Shown here: piece by piece, positions 48,629 to 57,029 of the stretch
How the letters are laid out: each line of letters begins with the position of its first letter
How positions within the stretch are numbered: the first letter of the stretch is position 1
DNA from: Pseudomonas fluorescens
GTDB taxonomy: Bacteria; Pseudomonadota; Gammaproteobacteria; Pseudomonadales; Pseudomonadaceae
Direction of reading: 5' to 3'
Assembly (NCBI RefSeq): GCF_900636825.1
Contig: NZ_LR134318.1
Span: forward strand, 1,955,501 to 2,019,500
Length of the DNA: 64,000 nt
Translations under genes and position numbers: made by a program
Notes under the pieces: generated by a model
What the model was told of the DNA's origin: nothing
What the model saw: only the letters and a program-made list of their open reading frames with translations
Database searches by the model: none

Positions 48629-49612
48629 ATGCCCAAAGCCATTCACGTACTCGCGTTTGCCAACATGCAGATCCTCGACGTCACCGGGCCGTTGCAGGTG
48701 TTCGCCTCGGCCAACGATCTTTGTCGGCAACGCGGTTTGCCGACGCCCTATGCGCCGAGCGTGATCGCCAGCGGTGGCGGGGCAGTGATGTCGTCGGCGG
48801 GGCTGGCAGTGCTGGCCGACCCGTTGCCGCAAACGCCGAGCGATACGTTGATTATTGCCGGCGGCTGGGGCATTTATCCCGCCGCCGAAGATGCGCCGTT
48901 GGTGGACTGGGTGCGCGAACATGCGGCGAACTGCCGACGCGTCGCCTCGGTGTGTACCGGTGCCTTTCTGCTCGCAGCCAGCGGCTGGCTCGACGGCCGC
49001 CGTGTAGTCACCCACTGGACGCGCTGCGAACAATTGGCGCAGCAGCATCCAAAGCTGCAGGTCGAGGCCAATCCGATTTTCATCAACGACGGCCCGGTGT
49101 GGACCTCGGCCGGGGTCACGGCAGGTATCGATCTGGCGCTGGCCATGGTTGAGCAAGACTTGGGCAGCGACATCGCCCTCGACGTCGCTCGGCATCTGGT
49201 GGTGTTCCTCAAACGCCCGGGCGGTCAGTCACAATTCAGCGTGACCCTGTCGCTGCAGAACAAGGGCAACCGTTTTGATGAATTGCACGCATGGATCGCG
49301 GAAAACCTGACCTGCGACCTCGGCGTCCCGACCCTCGCCGAACAGGCCGGGATGAGCGAACGCAGCTTCATCCGCCATTACCGCGCCGACACCGGCCAGA
49401 CCCCGGCCCGGGCTATCGAATTGATCCGTGTCGAAACGGCGCGGCGGTTACTGAGCGATACCGGTTTGCCGGTGAAACGCATCGCCGTCAACTGCGGATT
49501 TGGCAGTGAAGAAACGCTGCGCCGCAGCTTCCTCCGTGCCATTGGCGTGACGCCACAGGCTTATCGCGAGCGCTTTTCGGTTAACGCGGCCGCAGATGCT
49601 GTATTGCCTTGA
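48629..49612 (+). CDS. GlxA-family AraC-type transcriptional regulator
   Basis: Regulator of 327 residues with a DJ-1/PfpI-like N-terminal sensing domain (residues about 1-180, SVCTGAFLLAASGWLDGRRV) and a C-terminal AraC helix-turn-helix pair (LAEQAGMSERSFIRHYRADT and KRIAVNCGFGSEETLRRSF). The divergent arrangement with the isonitrile hydratase gene, 89 nt apart, suggests it controls that gene; the ligand is unknown. The following 200 nt to the GH15 gene contain only degenerate repeat sequence. Confidence 0.9.
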   Translation: MPKAIHVLAFANMQILDVTGPLQVFASANDLCRQRGLPTPYAPSVIASGGGAVMSSAGLAVLADPLPQTPSDTLIIAGGWGIYPAAEDAPLVDWVREHAANCRRVASVCTGAFLLAASGWLDGRRVVTHWTRCEQLAQQHPKLQVEANPIFINDGPVWTSAGVTAGIDLALAMVEQDLGSDIALDVARHLVVFLKRPGGQSQFSVTLSLQNKGNRFDELHAWIAENLTCDLGVPTLAEQAGMSERSFIRHYRADTGQTPARAIELIRVETARRLLSDTGLPVKRIAVNCGFGSEETLRRSFLRAIGVTPQAYRERFSVNAAADAVLP

Positions 49613-49815
49613 AAGATGATTGACCGAGTGACGCCTTCAACCGGTGATGCCTTCCCTTAGGCCGCAGCTTCCACAACCAGATTGACGGGAGTGGTGAGCG
49701 ATATTTCGGGGCCGCTTTGCGACCGATCTGGAGCAAGCTCCCTCGCCACAGGGGTGAGTGTTTGCCGTGTTTGTCTGTATTGAACACCGCGATTTCTTAC
49801 AAGCCTCGCCGACCA

Positions 49816-51642
49816 TTACGGCTGCCAGGAACTCTTTTCTCCATTCAATTTGCGATCAAGAAATGTCGCCGCACTGATCAATGCCAAGTGCGTCAACGCT
49901 TGCGGCGTGTTGCCCAGATGTCGGCCTTGGCTGTCGAACTCTTCGGCGTACAGCCCCAGCGGATTGGCATAACGCAATAATTGCTCGAATTCCAGATGGG
50001 CCTTATCCACTTGGCCGGCGCGGGCCAAGCATTCGACGTACCAGAACGAGCACGCGGCAAACGCGCCTTCGGTGCCGGTCAAACCGTCGATGTTGCTGTC
50101 TTCATTGCGATAGCGGTACACCATACCGTCGCGCACCAGGGTTTTTTCAATCGCCTCGAGTGTCGACAGCCACCGCGGGTCTTTGGCGCTGACGAAGCGC
50201 ACCAACGGCATCAACAACAGTGAGCCATCGAGCGCCGTGCCGCCCTTGTACTGAACGAAATGCCCGCGTTCTTCATTCCAGAAATTGTCCCAGATGTCGC
50301 TGTAGATCGCCTGCCGGGTCTGATCCCAGCGGGCGAACGGCGCCGGCAGCGAGCGTTTCGAAGCCAGACGGATGGCTCGATCCAGCGCGACCCAGCACAT
50401 CAGGCGCGAATGCAGAAAATGATGGGTTTCGCCGCGCATCTCCCAGATGCCGACGTCTTCGGTCTGCCAGGTCTCGCAGACCTGATCGACCACTTCGCCG
50501 ACGTGCTTCCAGCCTTCATGGGAAATCGCGTCGCCATATTTGTTGACGAGATAGACCGCGTCCATCAACTCGCCAAAGATGTCGAGCTGGATCTGGTCAT
50601 AGGCGCCATTGCCGATGCGCACCGGTTGCGCGCCGCCATGCCCGGCAAGGTGCGTCAGTTCGGTTTCCGGCAATTCCTGACGACCGTCGATGGCATAGAG
50701 GATATTAAGCTTCATCGGCTTGCCGCAGCAGTCGCTGACCCGTCCCCGGAGCCATTGCATGTAGGCATTGGCTTCGTCGACAAAGCCCAGGCGCATAAAG
50801 GCATAGACGGTGAACGAGGCGTCGCGGATCCAGGTATAGCGATAGTCCCAGTTGCGTTCGCCGCCCGGCGTTTCCGGCAGGCCGAAGGTGGCTGCGGCAA
50901 GGATCGCGCCGTGCTGGCGCGAGGTCAGCAGCTTCAGCGCGAGGGCCGAACGGTTGACCATTTCCCGCCAGCGTCCGCGGTAGTTGGACTGGCGAATCCA
51001 ACCGCGCCAAAAACTCAAGGTACGTTCCATGCACAACTGCGCGGCGTCTTCGGCGAAGCGTGGATCATCTTCGCCACCCAGCAGGAACGACGCAGTCTGA
51101 TCGCGCTGCAAAGTGAACGAAGCCACAGCCGCCTCGCTGTCGATCTGCAACGCTTGATCGGACGCCAGACGCAGCGACGGTTGACCCTGTGCACTGAAAA
51201 TCACCGTCTGCCCGTCCATCTGCGCGCGGGTCTCGGCGCGGGCGTAGTCGTGGCGCACGGCGCAGCGCATCTGAAAAGTCGCCTCACCGCTGACCACTCG
51301 CACCCGGCGCATCAACAACGGCAGGGCGTCGGCGTGATCGCCAATCGGCAGCAGGTCGGTGATTTCCACCACGGCTTGGTCGCTCAGCCAGCGCGTTTGC
51401 AAAACGTTGGTGTCGGGCAGGTAAATCTGTTCACGCCGCGCGTCGGGCAAGTCCGGCGTCAGTTGGAAGATGCCCGCGTCAGGGGTATCCAGCAGCGAAC
51501 AGAAAATCGACGGGCTGTCGAATTCCGGCCAGCAGAAAAAATCCACGCTGCCCTTGTCGTCGACCAGTGCCGCACTGCGCATGTCGCCAATTATGCCGTG
51601 GGCGTCGATAGCGCTTTGTCCTTCGTTCTGATGCTCAGCCAT
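49816..51642 (-). CDS. Glycoside hydrolase family 15 protein
   Basis: 608-residue cytosolic protein with an N-terminal beta-rich domain (GIIGDMRSAALVDDKGSVDF) and an (alpha/alpha)6 barrel carrying the family mark GGERNWDYRYTWIRDASFTV near residue 260. Enzymes of this group act as glucoamylase- or trehalase-like hydrolases; exact substrate cannot be read from sequence. The start overlaps the SDR gene stop by 8 nt, so the two are translationally coupled. A link to trehalose or glucose metabolism is plausible, independent of the neighbouring terpene genes. Confidence 0.88.
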   Translation of the reverse strand: MAEHQNEGQSAIDAHGIIGDMRSAALVDDKGSVDFFCWPEFDSPSIFCSLLDTPDAGIFQLTPDLPDARREQIYLPDTNVLQTRWLSDQAVVEITDLLPIGDHADALPLLMRRVRVVSGEATFQMRCAVRHDYARAETRAQMDGQTVIFSAQGQPSLRLASDQALQIDSEAAVASFTLQRDQTASFLLGGEDDPRFAEDAAQLCMERTLSFWRGWIRQSNYRGRWREMVNRSALALKLLTSRQHGAILAAATFGLPETPGGERNWDYRYTWIRDASFTVYAFMRLGFVDEANAYMQWLRGRVSDCCGKPMKLNILYAIDGRQELPETELTHLAGHGGAQPVRIGNGAYDQIQLDIFGELMDAVYLVNKYGDAISHEGWKHVGEVVDQVCETWQTEDVGIWEMRGETHHFLHSRLMCWVALDRAIRLASKRSLPAPFARWDQTRQAIYSDIWDNFWNEERGHFVQYKGGTALDGSLLLMPLVRFVSAKDPRWLSTLEAIEKTLVRDGMVYRYRNEDSNIDGLTGTEGAFAACSFWYVECLARAGQVDKAHLEFEQLLRYANPLGLYAEEFDSQGRHLGNTPQALTHLALISAATFLDRKLNGEKSSWQP

Positions 51643-52435
51643 TGCCGCGAAACTCCGGATAAAGGCTCATCCCGCCGTCGATGAACAGCGTCGTGCCGAC
51701 GATGTAGTCGGAAGCATCCGATGCAAGAAAAACCACCGCGTTGGCGACATCTTCGACATCGCCGAGGCGCCCGTAGGGGATCAGTTCCAGCAGTTTTTCA
51801 CCCGCCGCGTCTTCGGTGGCTTTAGCGTTGATCGCCGTTCGGATTGCGCCCGGGGCAATGCTGTTGATGCGAATGCGCTGGTGACTGACTTCCTGGGCAA
51901 GGCTCTGCATCAATTGATCGACACCGCCCTTGGACGCCGCGTAATTGACGTGCCCGGCCCATGGAATGCGCTGGTGCACCGAACTCATGTGGATGATTTT
52001 TCCAGCTGCTCGGGACACACCCTGGCGAATGCCCTGACGCTGAAAAATTCGCAGCGCCGCGCGAGCGCAGAGAAACTGGCCGGTGAGATTGACACCGATC
52101 ACGGTGTTCCAGTCTTCCAGCGTCATGTCCACCGCGGCCGCGTCTTTTTGCAGACCGGAATTGGCGAGCAGAATGTCCAGCGAACCGAAAGCGTCGAGGG
52201 TCTCGCGGAACAGCCGTTCCACCTCGTCTTCCTTCGAAACATCGGCACCGATGGCCAGTGCTTTACCGCCGTCGGCAATGATCTGTCGGGCCAGTTCCTC
52301 GGCCGGTTTGGCATTACTGTTGTAATTGATGACCACGGCGGCGCCGGCGGCGGCCAGTGCCTTGGCGGCGCCGTGGCCGATGCCGGAACTGGCGCCGGTG
52401 ATCAAGGCTACTTGCTGGGCGAGGGAGATCTGCAT
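51635..52435 (-). CDS. SDR-family oxidoreductase (glucose 1-dehydrogenase-like)
   Basis: Short-chain dehydrogenase of 266 residues. It has the cofactor motif ITGASSGIGHGAAKALA, NSG in place of the usual NNAG (LLANSGLQ), and the catalytic MSSVHQRIPWAGHVNYAASKGG with the Ser-Tyr-Lys arrangement. The C-terminus ends in VGTTLFIDGGMSLYPEF, typical of glucose 1-dehydrogenase-like enzymes. Coupled to the GH15 gene and 90 nt downstream of the Idi-terpene synthase fusion, so it might belong either to sugar metabolism or to terpenoid tailoring. Confidence 0.85.
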   Translation of the reverse strand: MQISLAQQVALITGASSGIGHGAAKALAAAGAAVVINYNSNAKPAEELARQIIADGGKALAIGADVSKEDEVERLFRETLDAFGSLDILLANSGLQKDAAAVDMTLEDWNTVIGVNLTGQFLCARAALRIFQRQGIRQGVSRAAGKIIHMSSVHQRIPWAGHVNYAASKGGVDQLMQSLAQEVSHQRIRINSIAPGAIRTAINAKATEDAAGEKLLELIPYGRLGDVEDVANAVVFLASDASDYIVGTTLFIDGGMSLYPEFRGNG

Positions 52436-52525
52436 GTCAAATCGCGCCTTGGGTCGGAGAGCTTATGTAGCTGACTGACGAGCGACGACGAGAGTTCAGC
52501 CGCAATCATGAAAAGATCGACAGCT

Positions 52526-54070
52526 TCAGACCTGATAACGCCCGCTGGTGCGGTGCCATTCGAGATTGCCGGCCAGCCAGCTCTTGATTCCGTGCAGATA
52601 GCGTTTGAGCAGCGGCGAGGCGTGCGGCAATACCGCACGTTCCGCCGCCTCGTACAGATGCATGATCTGGTCGTGTACGGCAGCACTTTGCATCATCGCT
52701 TCTGCGGGCGAACAACCCTGTTCACGGATCAATAACAACGGCAGGTTGAAATCGCCGATGCCGGCCTGCTGTTCCTTCAGCGCCGAAAACAGATCATTGG
52801 CGATAATCGTGGCGCTGGCGGCGAGAGCGGTGATGCGCCGCACATCGGGGGCGCTGTAGACATTGGCGGGCAATTCATAGCCGCCAATGATGTCGATCAG
52901 CGACAGGCAGGGCAGGAAACTGTTGACCTGACGGTGTGCCAGATATTCCCAGAGCGCGGGCGTCAGTCCTTCGATTCGCCACGCCGCTTCGGCGGTCATG
53001 GTGACAAACATGGCAATGATTTCATGGCGAACGCGGGCAACCTGCGCCGCTGTCGCCAAGCACTCCACCCGCGTCAGGTATGCACGCAGAGCGACCAGCA
53101 CCGGATCGCTGTGCAATGCCAGCTCAAGCCCCGGCTGAAACTGTTCGCTCAAATAAACCGGTTCCAGCGCTGCCAGCGCCAGGGACAGGCGCGGCCCGAC
53201 CATTCGTGGTTCAGACCCGGTTCGCTCATCATCGCAGTAGTAATCGTCCACGGCGAACAGAGCGGCAAAACATTGCGCTGCCAGCAGCAGCCGATCGGGA
53301 TCATCGGTGTCGGTGTGACACAGCATGGCGAAGCGCCCGAAACCCATGGCACGAACCTTGTCGTGCTGACCCGGAAAAATGCCCACCTCGGCGATCCACG
53401 GCAGGAGGCGGTCGTCGACCTCCGCCGTCAGCGCGGCGTCGATTCGAAAAGGTGCCAGTGCGTACAAGGCTGGAACGGCCCAGGGTGATTTTTTCCGAAC
53501 ACCCGAACGTTGGGCTGATGATGGGTTCGCTGAGCTTCGGACGGCCTCAAACCACTCTTGCATGCTCTCGATCCCGAAGTGCTCAACCATCCGCCGAAAC
53601 CACACCGTGAAAATGTCGGGCCGATGCTCGATCCGCTCGGCTATCTCCTGCAGTGACAGCCACTCCCAGTCTTGGGCTTCCTCCGGATTGATCTGCGGAT
53701 CTGTCTGACTTACACCGATGAAGACATGATCGAATTCATGCTCGACCAATTGATTGGACACCTGTTCGTGATAGAGCATCGAGGCGACTTTCTGCAGTTT
53801 GCATGTCATGCCCATTTCTTCGTGCAATCGGCGGCGCGCGGCGGCCGCCGTCAGTTCTCCCGGACGAGGATGTCCGCAGCAGGTGTTGGTCCACAAACCT
53901 CCAGAGTGATACTTGCCCGATGCGCGTTGCTGCAGAAGAAGTCGCCCTTGCGGATCGAAAAGCAGGATTGAAAACGCTCGATGACGCAGGCCCTCATGAT
54001 GCACTTGCAGCTTCGGTGCAACGCCGATCTGGCGGTCTTTGGAGGAGACGAGAATCAGCAAATCATCCAT
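52526..54070 (-). CDS. Fusion: isopentenyl-diphosphate isomerase + 2-methylisoborneol-synthase-type terpene cyclase
   Basis: Bifunctional protein of 514 residues. Residues 1-175 form a type I Idi Nudix domain: catalytic Cys in WTNTCCGHP (C65), E110/E112 in VEHEFDHVF, and the Nudix-like GELTAAAARRRLHEEMG. After a polar linker (176-195), residues 196-514 match bacterial class I terpene synthases of the 2-MIB/2-methylenebornane type: VGIFPGQHDKVRA, DDYYCDDE (275-282), NDLFSALKE (425-433) and the terminal EWHRTSGRY. ATG 54070 has a GGAG site 8 nt upstream. The gene follows a prenyl diphosphate synthase. No GPP C-methyltransferase is visible in the window. Confidence 0.88.
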   Translation of the reverse strand: MDDLLILVSSKDRQIGVAPKLQVHHEGLRHRAFSILLFDPQGRLLLQQRASGKYHSGGLWTNTCCGHPRPGELTAAAARRRLHEEMGMTCKLQKVASMLYHEQVSNQLVEHEFDHVFIGVSQTDPQINPEEAQDWEWLSLQEIAERIEHRPDIFTVWFRRMVEHFGIESMQEWFEAVRSSANPSSAQRSGVRKKSPWAVPALYALAPFRIDAALTAEVDDRLLPWIAEVGIFPGQHDKVRAMGFGRFAMLCHTDTDDPDRLLLAAQCFAALFAVDDYYCDDERTGSEPRMVGPRLSLALAALEPVYLSEQFQPGLELALHSDPVLVALRAYLTRVECLATAAQVARVRHEIIAMFVTMTAEAAWRIEGLTPALWEYLAHRQVNSFLPCLSLIDIIGGYELPANVYSAPDVRRITALAASATIIANDLFSALKEQQAGIGDFNLPLLLIREQGCSPAEAMMQSAAVHDQIMHLYEAAERAVLPHASPLLKRYLHGIKSWLAGNLEWHRTSGRYQV

Positions 54071-54171
54071 GGCGAGACTCCATAGCATTTGCATCGCTGA
54101 CCTGGCCAGATTTCGTCCTTTATACCCGTACAGGCGTGCAGGCAACGTCGGGCGGGAGGCAACGACGACTG

Positions 54172-55098
54172 TCAGGGCAAGTGGCGGTGGATCATATCGG
54201 CCAGACCATGCAAAGGCGTGGTGTTGCCCGGCAGCGTTTGCAAGGAATCGTGGGCCTGTTCAATCAACTGTGTCGCGTGTTGTCTGGACATTGGTAATCC
54301 GTGCACCGATACGTAGGTGGCTTTGCCGTCTCTGGCGTCCTTTCCGGCGGTTTTGCCAAGCGTGGCACTGTCCAGGGTGATGTCGTGAATGTCATCGATG
54401 ATTTGCAGAGCCAGGCCAATTGCGTTTGCGTAATGATCAAGTTCGGGAATGAGGGGATGCGATGACCCAGCGCACAGCGCAGCCATGCGCACACTGGCCC
54501 GAATCAGTGATCCGGTTTTCATCTGATGAAGGGTTTGCAATTGCATGACGTCGAGTGTCCCGCCAACAGCCGCGAGATCAAGCGCCTCGCCGCCCGTCAG
54601 CCCGATGGACCCGGACGCCCCGGCCAACTCTTTGACCAGTCGCGTCAGGCATTCGGCTTCGGCGGGCGTTTGACTCAGCACGTTGAACGCCTGTGCGAAC
54701 AATGCATCGCCGACCAGAATTGCCAGCGCCTCATCGTACTGAACATGCACCGTCGCGCGTCCGCGGCGCAAATCATCGTTATCGAGGGCCGGAAGGTCGT
54801 CATGGACCAGCGAAGCAGCGTGGATCAATTCCACCGCGGTGGCGGCGTGATCCAAGGCGTCGGGCGCGACCGAGAATATTTCACCTGCTGCGTGACACAG
54901 CAGTGGACGCAGGCGCTTGCCCGTTCCGAGGACCGCATAGCGCATCGCATGATGCAGGCGCGGAGGCTCCGTGGTCGCGGGCGGTAATGCGCACTCCAGG
55001 GCAAACTGAATGCGGGGCAGCTTGGCCTTGCGCCATTGCTCGAACGACGCAGGCGTGCGGTCATACGCGACGTTGTTGAGCCTGAGAAATCTGTTCAT
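54172..55098 (-). CDS. Short-chain polyprenyl diphosphate synthase (GPP/FPP synthase)
   Basis: IspA-like synthase of 308 residues from MNRFLRLNNVAYDRTPAS. The first aspartate-rich motif DDLPALD (100-106) is followed by NDDLRRGRATVH, and the second is DDIHD near residue 230. It should condense IPP with DMAPP to give GPP or FPP, the substrate supply for the downstream cyclase. An upstream GTG at 55158 falls inside the lux-box palindrome and is rejected. The dedicated copy beside a terpene cyclase is probably additional to a housekeeping ispA elsewhere. Confidence 0.88.
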   Translation of the reverse strand: MNRFLRLNNVAYDRTPASFEQWRKAKLPRIQFALECALPPATTEPPRLHHAMRYAVLGTGKRLRPLLCHAAGEIFSVAPDALDHAATAVELIHAASLVHDDLPALDNDDLRRGRATVHVQYDEALAILVGDALFAQAFNVLSQTPAEAECLTRLVKELAGASGSIGLTGGEALDLAAVGGTLDVMQLQTLHQMKTGSLIRASVRMAALCAGSSHPLIPELDHYANAIGLALQIIDDIHDITLDSATLGKTAGKDARDGKATYVSVHGLPMSRQHATQLIEQAHDSLQTLPGNTTPLHGLADMIHRHLP

Positions 55099-55156
55099 CG
55101 GCTGTTTCTGCGCAGAAGATCGAAGCGTCATGAGAGCGCGATTGGCAAGAAAAGAC

Positions 55157-55176
55157 ACCTGTCAGATCTGACAGGT
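55157..55176 (-). promoter_or_regulatory. lux-box-like perfect palindrome upstream of the terpene genes
   Basis: ACCTGTCAGATCTGACAGGT is a perfect 20-bp palindrome fitting the lux/las/rhl box pattern CTG-N10-CAG with central AGATCT. It ends 58 nt before ATG 55098. If it covers the -35 region as in luxI-type promoters, transcription would start near 55125, leaving a leader of about 27 nt. No luxI or luxR gene is present in the window. Confidence 0.72.
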
Positions 55177-55324
55177 CAGTACGGGTTTTCGACAAATGGT
55201 CATCGTCGTTCAGCGGCTTCGCCAGTTTGAGGGCGCGGGGGATTTCACACTCCACCAACAATTCCCCGCTTCCACGCCACTCGCCGCTATGGCAACTTGG
55301 CCGCCCCTGATGAGGCTGCAATCG

Positions 55325-56497
55325 ATGGCAAACCCCTACCGCGAATTATTCAACGCACCCGGCGCGGGCAAGTTTGTGCTGGCCGGGATGATCGCGCGCA
55401 TGCCGATCTCCATGACCGGCATCGGCCTGATTACCATGCTCTCGCAGTTGACCGGGGGCTATGCGTTGGCCGGTGGTGTGGCGGCGACTTTCGCCTTGGC
55501 CACGGCATTTTGCGCACCGCAGGTGTCGCGTCTGGTCGACCGTTTCGGGCAGAGCAGAATCCTTCCGCTGTCGGCATTGATCGGTGGCGGCGCGCTGTTG
55601 ATGGTGCTGTTGTGCACGCGGGTGCAAGCGCCGAACTGGACGCTGTTCATCTTCGCCGCGCTGGCCGGTTGCATGCCGAGCATGTCGGCGATGGTGCGGG
55701 CGCGCTGGACCGAAATCTATCGCGGGCAGCCGCAGTTGCGGACGGCGTACGCGCTGGAATCGGTGCTCGACGAGGTGTGCTTTATCGTCGGGCCGCCGTT
55801 GTCGGTGGGCCTGTCCGTTGCGGTGTTTCCCGAGGCCGGACCGTTGGCCGCGCTGGTGGCGTTGGCCGTCGGCGTGACGGCGTTTGTCGCCCAGCGCAGC
55901 ACCGAGCCGGCGGTGCATCCGCGCGAGTCCGAGGACCAAGGTTCGATCATTCGCTCGCCTGACGTCCAGTGGTTGCTGGCGTTGATGCTCGCCATGGGCA
56001 TTATTGTCGGGGTGATCGATGTGGTCAGCGTCGCCTTTGCCCGGCATCAGGGCCAGCCAGCGGCGGCGAGTATCGTCTTGTCGGTGTACGCCATTGGTTC
56101 GTGCCTGGCCGGTATAGCCTTCGGAGCGATGCGTTCGAAACTGCCATTGCCGCGGCTGTTTCTGTATGGCGGTGTGGCGACGGCGGTGACCACGTTGCCG
56201 CTGCTGCTGGCGAGCAATATCGTCGGCTTGTCGATCGCGGTGTTCATCGCCGGACTGTTCTTCTCGCCGACGCTGATCGTCGCGATGGCGTTGATCGAGC
56301 GCATCGTGCCGCCAGCCAAATTGACCGAGGGCCTGACGTGGCTGGTGACCGGATTAAGCATCGGCGTGGCGATTGGCGCCGCCGGGTCCGGTGCGCTGGT
56401 GGATGGATTTGGCGCGCGCAGCGGATTCTGGCTGGCGATTGCAGCGGGCGCGGTGGTGTTGGGCTCCGCGATACAAAGCTTCCGCCACCTGAAATGA
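55325..56497 (+). CDS. MFS transporter
   Basis: Membrane transporter of 390 residues from MANPYRELFNAPGAGKF, with about 12 hydrophobic helices and MFS features (VSRLVDRFGQSRILPLSALI near residue 65, and the inter-domain loop around 200). The longer upstream frame would start inside the intergenic region and adds a non-membrane extension. It is divergent from the prenyl synthase gene, across the lux-box region, and could export a product of that locus, but this is only positional inference. Confidence 0.87.
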   Translation: MANPYRELFNAPGAGKFVLAGMIARMPISMTGIGLITMLSQLTGGYALAGGVAATFALATAFCAPQVSRLVDRFGQSRILPLSALIGGGALLMVLLCTRVQAPNWTLFIFAALAGCMPSMSAMVRARWTEIYRGQPQLRTAYALESVLDEVCFIVGPPLSVGLSVAVFPEAGPLAALVALAVGVTAFVAQRSTEPAVHPRESEDQGSIIRSPDVQWLLALMLAMGIIVGVIDVVSVAFARHQGQPAAASIVLSVYAIGSCLAGIAFGAMRSKLPLPRLFLYGGVATAVTTLPLLLASNIVGLSIAVFIAGLFFSPTLIVAMALIERIVPPAKLTEGLTWLVTGLSIGVAIGAAGSGALVDGFGARSGFWLAIAAGAVVLGSAIQSFRHLK

Positions 56498-56499
56498 CG

Positions 56500-57018
56500 A
56501 GCTGCGGCACGCTGCGATCTTATGAGCTGATCTTCAAAAATCAAAAGATCGCAGCCTCGTTGCACCCGACAGCTCCAACAGGGGATGTGGGGTTATCGAT
56601 GTAGGAGCTGCGGCACGCTGCGATCTTTTGATCCTGGTCTTCAAATCAAAAGATCGCAGCCTCGTTGCACTCGACAGCTCCTACAGGGGATGCGGGGTTA
56701 TCGTTGTTGTAGGAGCTGCGGCACGCTGCGATCTTTTGATCCTGATCGTAAAAAATCAAAAGATCGCAGCCTCGTTGCACTCGACAGCTCCTACAGGGGA
56801 TGCGGGGTTATCGTTGTAGGAGCTGCGGCACGCTGCGATCTTTTGATCTTGATCGTAAAAAATCGAAAGATCGCAGCCTCGTTGCACTCGACAGCTCCTA
56901 CAGGGGATGCGGGGTTATCGTTGTTGTAGGAGCTGCGGCACGCTGCGATCTTTTGATCTTGATCGTAAAAAATCAAAAGATCGCAGCCTCGTTGCACTCG
57001 ACAGCTCCCACACGGGGA
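56500..57018. repeat. Tandem array of five REP doublets (period about 108 nt)
   Basis: Five near-identical units start at about 56500, 56601, 56709, 56816 and 56926. Each holds gtaggagctgcggcacgctg...gatc, a short A/T loop and the inverted agatcgcagcctcgttgcac...cgacagctcctaca. The first is more diverged (ttatgagctgat). The whole 530-nt gap between the MFS and cupin genes consists of this array and no gene is present. Confidence 0.92.
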
Positions 57019-57029
57019 TGTGGGTGGGG

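Noticed and set aside
55099..55158. GTG start at 55158 for the prenyl diphosphate synthase
   Set aside because: It lies inside the 20-bp palindrome and upstream of the transcription start expected for a lux-type promoter; the added residues are not typical of the family.
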